Virus record (IMG/VR): IMGVR_UViG_3300049008_000021
Coordinates: 1 to 24,297 of that record
Length of the DNA: 24,297 nt
Source: a virus
Direction: 5' to 3' (one strand)
The translations under genes and the position numbers were made by a program. Of the stretch, positions 1-6,139 are shown one piece after another. Below the pieces are notes generated by a model. That model was not told the DNA's origin. It searched no databases and saw nothing but the letters and a program-made list of their open reading frames with translations. The number at the start of each line of letters is the position of its first letter. The first letter of the stretch is position 1.

Positions 1-101
1 ACTTAGGAATATACTACTATAACATAAGAGAGCTTAATACACTATATAGTTAGCTACCCCTAGGCTATACCTTAGTAACTGCCTTAGAGTCACTAGCGGG
101 G

Positions 102-132
102 GGCCTCCCTATTCTTTAAGTGTGAGGGATTG
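102..132 (-). promoter_or_regulatory. Candidate phage RNA polymerase promoter (T3-like motif), copy 1
   Basis: The minus strand reads CCCTCACACTTAAAGAA and then TAGGGAGG. The 16-nt core (112-127) is identical to the copy at 1523-1538 and resembles the T3 promoter core CCCTCACTAAAGGGAGA with a small insertion. The likely +1 is the G after TTAAA. It points left, out of the window. TCCCT and AGGGA around it could also pair. Identity as a promoter is inferred. Confidence 0.45.
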
Positions 133-218
133 TACCTTAACTCCCTATCTTCCGAACACCTCTCTAACTTACATAAGTATTAGTGTACAACTAAAGGTGT
201 AATTCCGAGATTATAAGC

Positions 219-252
219 AAAAAAAAAAAGTGTAAAGGTGTTCCGCCAACAC
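219..252 (-). terminator. Possible terminator after the 57-residue membrane protein
   Basis: On the minus strand a short hairpin (GTGTT, loop GGCGG, AACAC) is followed after eight bases by eleven T. It lies 36 nt downstream of the stop codon of the gene at 288-461. The gap between stem and T-tract is longer than in a classical intrinsic terminator, so strength is uncertain. Confidence 0.4.
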
Positions 253-287
253 TAACCCAATAGGGCTCATGTTGACAGAGAGCTAGG

Positions 288-461
288 TTATAGTCCGAAG
301 TAGAACCAGAATATGTAAGTTAATGCTATCCAGCCTCTAGTCTTTTGGAACGTAGTAAGCTGGAATGGTGTGAAGCTTTCAGTTCTTCTGTTGTCCTTTT
401 TATGTTCATTCGCAATAATAGACACTGTTATGACAAAGACAATCCAAGCTAAATAAATCAT
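288..461 (-). CDS. Small membrane protein, 57 residues
   Basis: The start ATG is preceded by AAGGG at good spacing. The product opens with a hydrophobic stretch (residues 2-17, LAWIVFVITVSIIA), has a charged middle (HKKDNRR, about 20-26), and a second aromatic, hydrophobic segment at the C-terminus (about 44-57, ending FWFYFGL). This predicts one or two membrane segments. It is the last gene before the left gene-free end and has a T-rich terminator-like site behind it. No family is recognised. Small two-segment proteins in phages can be holins or superinfection-exclusion proteins, but nothing here decides that. Confidence 0.65.
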   Translation of the reverse strand: MIYLAWIVFVITVSIIANEHKKDNRRTESFTPFQLTTFQKTRGWIALTYIFWFYFGL

Positions 462-543
462 TGTTATCCCTTAGAAGTTAAACCAAGCCAGACAAGCCCA
501 AGAAGTGTACCTATACATATGCCTTGTATAAATTGAAGAAACT

Positions 544-828
544 CTACCACTGCCTGAGTTCTAATTGTGAACTACAAATCCAAGAAAGCCCTATCTTTAC
601 CATAGGCACGTTTAGTGTGTGTATTACATCAGTCACAACACCTACCTCTAGGCCGTTACGCATTGCTGTAGCTCCAGGAACCCAGTCAGGTAGCAACTCA
701 ACCATAACAACAGGTGTAGGTCTTTCCACCATGTATATCTTAGAGCAACCTGGAAGGCTTACTAATAAGTGTGTCGCAGACTTGCCTACAACATTGTAGT
801 TGATATTGTTCAATAAGATAGTACCCAT
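544..828 (-). CDS. Hypothetical protein, 94 residues
   Basis: Starts at ATG with an AGAGAT sequence upstream, directly after the strong terminator at 851-902, so it must be transcribed by read-through or by a promoter I do not see. The centre contains MVELLPDWVPGATAMRNG, and Val/Ile-rich beta-prone sequence follows. There is no signal peptide or clear membrane segment. A similarly long reading frame exists on the opposite strand (524-799), but all other genes run on the minus strand and this frame has the better start context. Function unknown. Confidence 0.6.
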   Translation of the reverse strand: MGTILLNNINYNVVGKSATHLLVSLPGCSKIYMVERPTPVVMVELLPDWVPGATAMRNGLEVGVVTDVIHTLNVPMVKIGLSWICSSQLELRQW

Positions 829-850
829 TTAATAATCTCTATGTTTGTGT

Positions 851-902
851 AAAAAAAAAAAGGCAGTGAACACAAACCTCTCAAGGTCTATATTCACTGC
901 CT
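851..902 (-). terminator. Strong intrinsic terminator
   Basis: On the minus strand AGGCAGTGAA (902-893) pairs perfectly with TTCACTGCCT (870-861). A second small hairpin (ACCT, TGAG, AGGT) sits in the loop, and eleven T follow directly. It begins 6 nt after the stop codon of the 193-residue gene at 908-1489. This is the clearest intrinsic terminator in the window. Confidence 0.9.
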
Positions 903-907
903 GTAAC

Positions 908-1489
908 TTATGCTGCTGCTAAGCGTTTAGCTTCTTTCTCAGCGGCCATACGTTCACGGTACTCTACAAGCCCGTCACTGATGACACGCTTTTCAATACC
1001 TGCATTAAACGCTTCTTTCAATGCTTCAATGTTGGTGTTAATCCAATCGCTCACGTTAGTATTGTTCACCAGTGTAACAATCGCACCTTTGACCAACAGT
1101 TTTCTATCGTCATCCGACATACGCTTAGCTTCAAACTTAAAGCTAGACTTGACGGTTTCAGCGTGTGTTGCCAAGAAAGCTAAGTCTGGATTAGCTAATG
1201 CAACCAAGGCTTTAAGAGCACGTTCTAATTCGCCACGTTCTTTACGGCTTAGTTTACGAGCTTTACCAGCACCAAAGCAGTCAGCAATTGCGTCTTTGTT
1301 TTCAAACAAGAAGTCAGCCAAGTCAGCGGTTGCACCAGTTGATTCAGTTAGTTCAGTTAAAGCCGCCTGAACCATCGGATTACGTTGGAAATCGTCAGCC
1401 TCTTGTTGGCTGTCGAAATACATACGCTCACCATCAACAATGATTACGAATACTGCTTGTGCTTTTTGTGCTACTGGTTTAATTGACAT
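908..1489 (-). CDS. Hypothetical Ala-rich soluble protein, 193 residues
   Basis: Starts at ATG with AGAGAAA upstream. The N-terminal part has a beta-like stretch (AVFVIIVDGERMYFDS, about 13-28), followed by mostly helical, Ala/Lys/Glu-rich sequence that ends in a charged helix (EYRERMAAEKEAKRLAAA). No catalytic motif, membrane segment or signal peptide is seen. The gene stands alone between a T3-like promoter motif (1523-1538) and the strongest terminator in the window (851-902), so it is probably expressed strongly and separately, unlike the overlapping genes to its right. Its sequence is also more GC-rich by eye. Virion-associated or host-takeover roles are possible, but I do not recognise the family. 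Confidence 0.8.
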   Translation of the reverse strand: MSIKPVAQKAQAVFVIIVDGERMYFDSQQEADDFQRNPMVQAALTELTESTGATADLADFLFENKDAIADCFGAGKARKLSRKERGELERALKALVALANPDLAFLATHAETVKSSFKFEAKRMSDDDRKLLVKGAIVTLVNNTNVSDWINTNIEALKEAFNAGIEKRVISDGLVEYRERMAAEKEAKRLAAA

Positions 1490-1522
1490 GATATTTCTCT
1501 AGATTAATTAATGGTTGGGTAG

Positions 1523-1538
1523 TTCTTTAAGTGTGAGG
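1523..1538 (-). promoter_or_regulatory. Candidate phage RNA polymerase promoter (T3-like motif), copy 2
   Basis: The minus strand reads CCTCACACTTAAAGAA, identical over 16 nt to 112-127. It lies 33 nt upstream of the 193-residue gene. The 5' flank can form a hairpin with part of the motif (GTGAG, loop AAAATTAC, CTCAC; 1533-1550). Assignment to the phage polymerase is inferred from resemblance to the T3 promoter and from recurrence before an isolated gene. Confidence 0.5.
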
Positions 1539-1594
1539 TAATTTTCTCACGAACCGACAATCATCGAATCTAAGCACCCTTTTTGTGTACCTGA

Positions 1595-1648
1595 ACAGCG
1601 CAAATCGCTAGAGCGGCGAATACCTCAATGTGAGTTATCGGCGCGTGT
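1595..1648 (-). other. Candidate structured RNA element (three-way junction)
   Basis: Within the 211-nt gap between two genes, an outer stem (ACA-c-GCGC with GCGCTGT, one bulged C) encloses two small hairpins. One is CTCA, loop CAT, TGAG (1624-1634). The other is TCGC, 7-nt loop, GCGA (1605-1619). It resembles part of a cloverleaf but has no T-arm or acceptor pattern and is not a tRNA. Stems are short, so chance folding is possible. Confidence 0.3.
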
Positions 1649-1700
1649 AGCTCAAATTTTATGGCATAAATTTACTCCTTGGAAACCTGATTCGGTTAAG

Positions 1701-1901
1701 TTATACTCGAAACTCACCTTCTTTATGAAAGGCACGTTGAGCTCTTCTTTGTTCTTTTGCAACTCTATTCATAGCTTGCTTAGAGTATCTTGGATTGTCC
1801 AATGCAGACACTCCATTAAGAAACCCTGCATCTTGTGAGAATGTATTTCTCACTGCACGTCTAGCTGCTTCTTTATTACTGCATCCGTTTATAGCTTGCA
1901 T
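1701..1901 (-). CDS. Small basic protein, 66 residues
   Basis: Starts at ATG with GGAGAG upstream. The product is rich in Arg, Lys, Ala and Gln (for example AARRAVRNTFSQDAGF and KEQRRAQRAFHKEGEF) and is predicted to be mostly helical, which would suit nucleic acid or partner binding. It is the first gene after an SP6-like promoter motif and a long 5' hairpin (1920-1980), so it heads its own transcript. No family recognised. Confidence 0.65.
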   Translation of the reverse strand: MQAINGCSNKEAARRAVRNTFSQDAGFLNGVSALDNPRYSKQAMNRVAKEQRRAQRAFHKEGEFRV

Positions 1902-1919
1902 ATTAACTCTCCAATCTAA

Positions 1920-1961
1920 CTAAGGAACACCTCCAGCCAACACGGCTAAGAGGCTCCTTAG
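1920..1961 (-). promoter_or_regulatory. Long 5' leader hairpin, RNase III-type
   Basis: On the minus strand CTAAGGA pairs with TCCTTAG, inner CCTC with GAGG, and innermost AGCC with GGCT around GTGTT. The hairpin starts about where transcripts from the adjoining promoter motif would start and ends about 18 nt before the ATG at 1901. T7-type phages place RNase III processing hairpins at such sites. That role here is inferred. Confidence 0.5.
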
Positions 1962-1980
1962 GTCTTTCTATATAAGATAC
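1961..1980 (-). promoter_or_regulatory. Candidate phage promoter (SP6-like motif), copy 3
   Basis: The minus strand reads GTATCTTATATAGAAAGACC. It matches the copies at 4733-4753 and 23767-23786 and resembles the SP6 core CACTATAGAAGAG. The likely +1 is the G of TATAG. A hairpin and a ribosome binding site follow. Confidence 0.5.
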
Positions 1981-1991
1981 CTCTGTTTGCG

Positions 1992-2213
1992 CTAACCTCC
2001 TCTAGCACTTTCCTCTTCAATGGTGTGTGGATGTAACTCCTTAGTAAAGGCTCTCTTAAAGTCTCCATCAAAGCGTACATAAATGCGCCTATCAAATCCT
2101 GTGAATCTGGTGTACATCACAAACTTAATCCACACCTTTATCACAGGAACCTTTAAGGATACAAAGTGAAGCACCTCATAGAGAACCTTCGAGTTGTTGT
2201 GTCGGTAAATCAT
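1992..2213 (-). CDS. Hypothetical small protein, 73 residues
   Basis: Start ATG overlaps the ligase stop codon (ATGA), so it is translationally coupled to the ligase. The N-terminus (MIYRHNNSKVLYEVLHFVSL) recalls small phage and bacterial proteins that open with YRH...YEV, such as the DUF1653 type, followed by beta-rich sequence with KVWIKFVMYTRF and RIYVRF. That likeness is weak. Basic overall, no membrane segment. It ends just upstream of the SP6-like promoter motif of the next unit. Confidence 0.6.
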   Translation of the reverse strand: MIYRHNNSKVLYEVLHFVSLKVPVIKVWIKFVMYTRFTGFDRRIYVRFDGDFKRAFTKELHPHTIEEESARGG

Positions 2214-3481
2214 TTAGCACCTTCCACAATGTAGGTTGTAGTGTCTGTAACAGTCTTGTCAGTTCTAAATGCAACAAACCTTGGCTCAAATAGGCTGTAG
2301 CCTTTTTTATCTGTGTGCATCACATCCTTGAACTTAACCTCAATAATCGCACCTAGGTAGTCTCTTTCGTTGTCCCAGATTTCCTGTCTAAGCCTATCAC
2401 TGAACCCAGACACAGCGACACTAAGCATTCTGTCATCTGTTTCACACAATAAAGAACCGAATGTGTCAGTGTTCTTTCCTGTACCTTCGATAAACTCTTT
2501 TACCCGTAATTCGCAGGTGAACTCTTTCTTCATTTTCCACTGCTTAGTGGATGTACCATCTAGCCATAAACCTAGTGGGTCTTTTAGGATAACACCTTCT
2601 CCACCTACACTTGTCTCACAGTCAAAGATTGTTCTCGCAGAAGACATTGTAAAAGCTACACTAGATTTCACAAGGTGTATGTGATTAAGACTAAGTAATG
2701 ATAGTCTATCTTGAAGCTCCTCGAACCTTTCCTGGTAACTAATAGGTTTGTTTGAGTGTGATAAATCCCACACAACATACATAGGTGTTATGTCATCAGG
2801 GACAGGTGCATTGCTGTTAGCTACACCGTTACCTACCTCTCTGGGTAGCAACCCTGACGTAGCATGGTAGAATAGCAACTCACCATTCAATCTCTCACCT
2901 TCCTCAAGCAGAAGTTCAATCTCCTCTACAACCTGAGGAATGTAGAGGCTGTGCCCAGTCCTTGACCTCAGTCCCCACTCTAGCGTACCATCGCCATAAA
3001 GTCCATCACACTTAGTTTGAACATAGATACCGCCTGCCCAGTTGACTGTGTTGTCTTTCCACAGACTGCACCTCATATAAGGTACAGTGTTGATAAGACC
3101 AGGGCTTACTGTGTTCACCAACTTAATACCAAATCCAGCTTGAAAGTCTTTGGTAAGTATCTGGAACAACAAGTTAGAGCTTTCCTCAGTAAGCTGTACA
3201 CGTTCCCCCAAGATAGCTACTCTGGCTGCATCTCCTGTAAGTGTACGCTTGCTGAGTGAGTCGATGATTTCCCATGTAGTGTCATCGAATACTTTACTGC
3301 CGTGTTTAATTACTACAGGTAAGTTAGCAATACCATAGCTTGTTGTAGGGGTAAGTCCTGCTACAAGTACACGCTGCAAGTTTGCATTGTCAATAAAATC
3401 CTTCAAGATTTTCTTCTTGTTGGATGTCTTGGTGGTTTCGCGAATCAGACCAAATACTTCTGCTATTAAGTTACTATTCAT
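2210..3481 (-). CDS. lig: ATP-dependent DNA ligase (T4 type)
   Basis: Seals nicks in duplex DNA using ATP, joining Okazaki fragments and repaired ends. Motif I is KCDGLYGDG with the adenylated lysine at K157. Motif III is LNGELLF (about residue 199), motif IV is EGVILKDP, and motif V is around WKMKKEFTCELRV, followed by an OB-like C-terminal part. About 150 residues precede K157, including KDFQAGFGIKLVN...PGLI, which matches the N-terminal DNA-binding domain of T4 gp30 rather than the compact T7 ligase (359 residues, no such domain). At 423 residues it is shorter than T4 gp30 (487). The start ATG overlaps the previous gene by 8 nt. Ligase activity is well supported; choice of T4 over T7 lineage rests on the N-terminal region. 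Confidence 0.95.
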   Translation of the reverse strand: MNSNLIAEVFGLIRETTKTSNKKKILKDFIDNANLQRVLVAGLTPTTSYGIANLPVVIKHGSKVFDDTTWEIIDSLSKRTLTGDAARVAILGERVQLTEESSNLLFQILTKDFQAGFGIKLVNTVSPGLINTVPYMRCSLWKDNTVNWAGGIYVQTKCDGLYGDGTLEWGLRSRTGHSLYIPQVVEEIELLLEEGERLNGELLFYHATSGLLPREVGNGVANSNAPVPDDITPMYVVWDLSHSNKPISYQERFEELQDRLSLLSLNHIHLVKSSVAFTMSSARTIFDCETSVGGEGVILKDPLGLWLDGTSTKQWKMKKEFTCELRVKEFIEGTGKNTDTFGSLLCETDDRMLSVAVSGFSDRLRQEIWDNERDYLGAIIEVKFKDVMHTDKKGYSLFEPRFVAFRTDKTVTDTTTYIVEGAK

Positions 3482-3704
3482 TAAAGTCCTTCACAAAGTT
3501 AGGTATTCTTTCTTGGGTACCTACGAACACTACATCTGCATCGTGCATTATATAGTGTGTAGCGTTGTATGTGTTATCAAAGCACTTCTTGAACTCATTT
3601 TTCTCATAACTACAATAAGCCTCCATAACCTTCTTTCTTGCTTCCAGGTCTATAGTGTGTACATGGAGATTTTTCTGTGACAGAAGTTCTAATAATACAT
3701 TCAT
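3474..3704 (-). CDS. Hypothetical protein, 76 residues
   Basis: Start ATG overlaps the previous stop codon (ATGA), and the end overlaps the ligase start by 8 nt, so it is embedded in the ligase operon. The sequence is mixed helix with charged residues (EARKKVMEAYCSYEKNEFKK) followed by a short beta-like stretch (DADVVFVG). No family, signal or metal site recognised. Confidence 0.65.
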   Translation of the reverse strand: MNVLLELLSQKNLHVHTIDLEARKKVMEAYCSYEKNEFKKCFDNTYNATHYIMHDADVVFVGTQERIPNFVKDFNE

Positions 3705-3955
3705 AATCGTTTCTGACCTTTAGTTAAAACCCATGGAATATCAAGTGAGCATCTAGTACACCTTTTTAGATTTATGCTACTAAACCTAGCAAGCGATGTT
3801 GATAGGCACTTAGGGCAGAACTTTGTAGTTCCATCTACAATGATGTTGTGTATTGCTAATAACTTGTCTCTGGGTAACTCAGACAAATCTATTGCAGCAA
3901 TCTGTTCAGCAAGCATATTATCTGGAGTATCCTTGAGAGGTTCAGACTGTGTCAC
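3701..3955 (-). CDS. Small zinc-ribbon protein, 84 residues
   Basis: Initiates at GTG (3955-3953), preceded by GGAGG six bases upstream. The N-terminal half is acidic and helical. The C-terminal half carries two knuckles, CPKC and CTRC, separated by 16 residues, which is typical of a zinc ribbon. Such small zinc ribbons in phages often bind nucleic acid or a polymerase subunit, but no specific family is recognised. Overlaps its neighbours by 14 and 4 nt. Confidence 0.75.
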   Translation of the reverse strand: MTQSEPLKDTPDNMLAEQIAAIDLSELPRDKLLAIHNIIVDGTTKFCPKCLSTSLARFSSINLKRCTRCSLDIPWVLTKGQKRL

Positions 3956-4343
3956 TATGTACCTCCACGAACATTACATCAATAAGGTCTTCTCTCTTTT
4001 CACCGAAGCAGACCTTCTTTGTTGTACAGCCGTTTAAAACATCATTAAAGAAACATCCACTACAATCAAAGGTTGTCTCAGGTACAGCTATTAAAGACTT
4101 CCCTTCGTATGTAAATACTACATTAAGTTCGTGGTATCCACCAAGGTCTTCTATTTCTTCCCACATCAGACCTTTGTTGACACCCTCTTTGTCTGTGAAT
4201 ACACAACACTTAGCCTTTAATGAAACTTTGTATGTATGCAGTTTGAACTTAGATACAGTCTCTCCTCGTATTTGCCATATAGGTTCCATCAGCTTTCTAA
4301 TCTTGAACAGTTTGTCCAAGTCTTTCTCTCTTAGTTGAGTCAT
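3942..4343 (-). CDS. Hypothetical protein with C-terminal Cys cluster, 133 residues
   Basis: Start ATG follows AAGGA and overlaps the previous stop codon (ATGA). The first 90 residues look like alternating beta strands and helix without a known motif. Near the C-terminus CSGCFFNDVLNGCTTKKVCF gives a CxxCxF-x(n)-C-x(4)-C pattern, similar to the Cys cluster of the 64-residue protein at 14453-14647. This pattern occurs in many small phage proteins and probably binds a metal. Function unknown. Confidence 0.7.
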   Translation of the reverse strand: MTQLREKDLDKLFKIRKLMEPIWQIRGETVSKFKLHTYKVSLKAKCCVFTDKEGVNKGLMWEEIEDLGGYHELNVVFTYEGKSLIAVPETTFDCSGCFFNDVLNGCTTKKVCFGEKREDLIDVMFVEVHSDTV

Positions 4344-4675
4344 TTGATTTCCTTCAAGAAGATTATGTCAGTGCCTTTAATTTCATAAGGAAGTCTTTCA
4401 TACAACACACTATCTAAAAGAACCCTGTTCATAGCTACTTTGTGCAAGTATGTGAAATGTCCGCTGTGATTAAAAGGGCCTATTAAGCAGTCCTTATTAG
4501 TTTTAAACTTCCCAAGTAATGTGTAGCCTTTTTGGACAATCCCTGGGAAGTCTCTAACAAATAACACAGGCCTTACAAACTCTTCTGTCTCCAGAAAGAT
4601 TACCTTGTATCCTTCTAAATCGTCCATCCATATTGCCTGTATAGGATTCAATCTTGCTGCTGCTCTTCTTGACAT
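4340..4675 (-). CDS. Hypothetical protein, 111 residues
   Basis: Starts at ATG behind a near-ideal AGGAGG and is the first gene after an SP6-like promoter motif and a 5' hairpin (4692-4753). The N-terminus is basic (MSRRAAARLNPIQAIW). Mixed alpha/beta sequence follows (EGYKVIFLE, RPVLFVRDFPG). No catalytic motif or membrane segment is recognised. Its leading position suggests it is well expressed along with the downstream Cys-rich, zinc-ribbon and ligase genes. Confidence 0.7.
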   Translation of the reverse strand: MSRRAAARLNPIQAIWMDDLEGYKVIFLETEEFVRPVLFVRDFPGIVQKGYTLLGKFKTNKDCLIGPFNHSGHFTYLHKVAMNRVLLDSVLYERLPYEIKGTDIIFLKEIK

Positions 4676-4691
4676 ACATTACCTCCTAATC

Positions 4692-4734
4692 CCTAGAGAA
4701 CACATCAAACTGATATAGCTAGATGCTCTCTAGG
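4692..4734 (-). promoter_or_regulatory. 5' leader hairpin, RNase III-type
   Basis: On the minus strand CCTAGAGA pairs with TCTCTAGG, and inner GCATC pairs with GATGT after a small bulge. It sits immediately downstream of the predicted +1 and ends about 14 nt before the ATG at 4675. It has the same layout as the hairpin at 1920-1961. Confidence 0.5.
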
Positions 4735-4753
4735 TTCTTTCTGTATAAGGTTG
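4733..4753 (-). promoter_or_regulatory. Candidate phage promoter (SP6-like motif), copy 2
   Basis: The minus strand reads CAACCTTATACAGAAAGAAC, sharing CTTATAYAGAAAGA with 1961-1980 and CTTATACAGAAGA-type sequence with 23767-23786. It lies 5' of a hairpin and of the AGGAGG-led gene at 4340-4675. Confidence 0.5.
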
Positions 4754-4757
4754 TTAC

Positions 4758-4916
4758 TTAAACGCAACCTCTAGTTTGATGGATTGTGTGTGATTTGGAC
4801 TCAACCCTAATACAACCATTTCCCGTCACATATACGATAGCTATTTGCACAAGCGTCGCAATTACAAGACCAACACATACTAACTCGAGTATACTCCATA
4901 CAATCTTTAACCACAT
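4758..4916 (-). CDS. Small single-pass membrane protein, 52 residues
   Basis: The frame is open further upstream (to 4988), but that part lies inside the NrdJb-like gene. The ATG at 4916 overlaps that gene's stop by about 10 nt and gives a sensible membrane protein. It starts MWLKIVWSILELVCVGL, continues hydrophobic to about residue 30, and ends in a polar, Cys-containing tail. No strong ribosome binding site is visible, so expression would rely on translational coupling. A small exclusion or holin-like protein is possible but not shown. Confidence 0.45.
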   Translation of the reverse strand: MWLKIVWSILELVCVGLVIATLVQIAIVYVTGNGCIRVESKSHTIHQTRGCV

Positions 4917-5536
4917 TTTGAATACCCACAACTGGTACAAGTTAAACAACCGTCCATTAACACAAGCTGCTCTTTGCACTCTGGACAAGGGTTGGTGATA
5001 ATAGGCTCTTCACCTTCTAACACAACTGTTGGTACACTCTTATCTCTACCATAAGGTACTGCCATAATAGCAGGCATCACTGTCTTACGCTCAATACCAG
5101 AGTTTAGATGCTCTTCAAGAATGTCCCCTATCTCAGCTTCAAAGCTATTAAACCTTTTACGCTTACCACCAGGATAACACCGCTTACTTGTATAAGGCCC
5201 AGAGGGGTCGAACACCTGCTTCAACTCCTCAGCTATAAACAGGATGTCACCACCTTTTCTGAACACAGCAGATAGCACTCTACAAAGTGCGACCATACGA
5301 GATGCTGCTACACCTTTGCTGTTTATGAAGATTTCATAAGGGTGTTTAACACCATTTAACACTATGTCATTTATTGTGACATAGAAAGCACATTCAGAGT
5401 TGCTCGGTCGTGTTTTGTATGTAGCACCTAGAAGTACCTCAGGTCGTTCTATGTGCTCGCCCATAACTTCAACCTTTACAGTACTCTCTCCTTGCGCCAG
5501 GACTTTGTATCCGATTATCTTCTTATCTACTTTCAA
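4907..5536 (-). CDS. NrdJb-like TSCPD-domain protein (class II ribonucleotide reductase C-terminal part)
   Basis: The 209 residues match the separate C-terminal subunit of split B12-dependent ribonucleotide reductases. GATYKTRP (37-44), FYVTINDI (51-58), PYEIFINSK (66-74), a region around SAVFRKGGD (89-97), EELKQVFDP (103-111) and EIGDILEEHL (135-144) follow the TSCPD domain. The C-terminal zinc site has CPEC (184-187), C197, C200, C203 and GYSKCG at the end. Start is TTG (5536-5534), with AGAGG six bases upstream; the N-terminal residues before the first internal Met look conserved (KKIIGYKVL). In Pseudomonas NrdJb acts with NrdJa, but no catalytic subunit is in this window. Role here is uncertain: it may act with a host or distant phage reductase, or independently. 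Confidence 0.85.
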   Translation of the reverse strand: MKVDKKIIGYKVLAQGESTVKVEVMGEHIERPEVLLGATYKTRPSNSECAFYVTINDIVLNGVKHPYEIFINSKGVAASRMVALCRVLSAVFRKGGDILFIAEELKQVFDPSGPYTSKRCYPGGKRKRFNSFEAEIGDILEEHLNSGIERKTVMPAIMAVPYGRDKSVPTVVLEGEEPIITNPCPECKEQLVLMDGCLTCTSCGYSKCG

Positions 5537-6137
5537 CTGCTGCCTCTCTTGTTCTGAATAGTTTATCTCTCTGCCACAATATGCAGTGCTTAGTTGATTG
5601 TAAATCGAACATCAACTTTCTTGTTATAAACAAGCCTTTATAGTAAAGAACCTCTCCATTGAATGGCACTTTCACAGGCTCGTTTGCAAAGGCGTATGTA
5701 GAGTGGAAGCTCCAGGAAGGTAAATTAACTTCCCACTTACTACTGAAAGGTTGCAATCTGATAACCTTTCTAAGAGGGTTGCTCTTGTGAGCCTTCATCA
5801 TATCAGCGTGTTTGTTTCTAACAACCAAGTCAGTCGTAAGTAACAGGCTTATATCACCCAGTGGAACCCACTTGTTTCTTTCCCACTTTACCCACTGGTT
5901 ATCCACTGCATCGTAGCCGTCTAAATATACAGTTGTCTTAAGAGACGCCAGTTCGGCATCTATTAGCCTACACAATTCATCTACTCTAACACAAGTATCT
6001 AAAGATGTTATTGTGTCTCTTGTAAAGGTGTAAGAGACACCTTGAATCTCAGTGATTACTGAAAACCTTATATCGTCTAGTACCTCTGCACACCTTAAGT
6101 ATGCCTGCATTAAGAATTGCTTTGTAAAGTCTTTCAT
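5523..6137 (-). CDS. Hypothetical protein, 204 residues
   Basis: Starts at ATG with AGAGA upstream, 2 nt after the previous stop, and overlaps the NrdJb-like gene by 14 nt. No motif is recognised. The first 80 residues look helical with several Asp/Glu (VRVDELCRLIDAELASL). A Trp-rich stretch follows (NQWVKWERNKWVPLGD, about 99-114), then mixed beta sequence with further aromatic residues (LPSWSFHSTYAF). No membrane segment or signal peptide. Its coupling to the NrdJb-like gene is the only functional clue. Confidence 0.75.
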   Translation of the reverse strand: MKDFTKQFLMQAYLRCAEVLDDIRFSVITEIQGVSYTFTRDTITSLDTCVRVDELCRLIDAELASLKTTVYLDGYDAVDNQWVKWERNKWVPLGDISLLLTTDLVVRNKHADMMKAHKSNPLRKVIRLQPFSSKWEVNLPSWSFHSTYAFANEPVKVPFNGEVLYYKGLFITRKLMFDLQSTKHCILWQRDKLFRTREAAVESR

Positions 6138-6139
6138 TA

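Larger units (their letters stand above)
1..287. other. Gene-free left end of window
   Basis: No open reading frame with a credible ribosome binding site is visible on either strand. The stretch holds a T3-like promoter motif, a run of 11 A (219-229) that reads as a terminator on the minus strand, and AT-rich sequence with scattered CTTA words (near 2, 32, 70 and 82) and CTATATAG. The first 15 bases nearly match 24188-24201 at the other end of the window. It probably separates this module from genes beyond the left edge. Confidence 0.6.

Noticed and set aside
524-799. Plus-strand reading frame of 91 codons opposite the 94-residue gene
   Set aside because: It would be the only plus-strand gene, lacks a good ribosome binding site, and mirrors the minus-strand frame, which has AGAGAT before its ATG.
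1490-1700. tRNA-like look of the gap (7-nt hairpin loop, closing stem)
   Set aside because: There is no 7-bp acceptor stem, no T-arm with GGTTCRA and no CCA-compatible end; kept only as a weak structured-RNA candidate.
4917-4988. Longer version of the small membrane protein starting at 4988
   Set aside because: The extra 24 codons lie wholly inside the well-supported NrdJb-like zinc region in another frame and are not hydrophobic.
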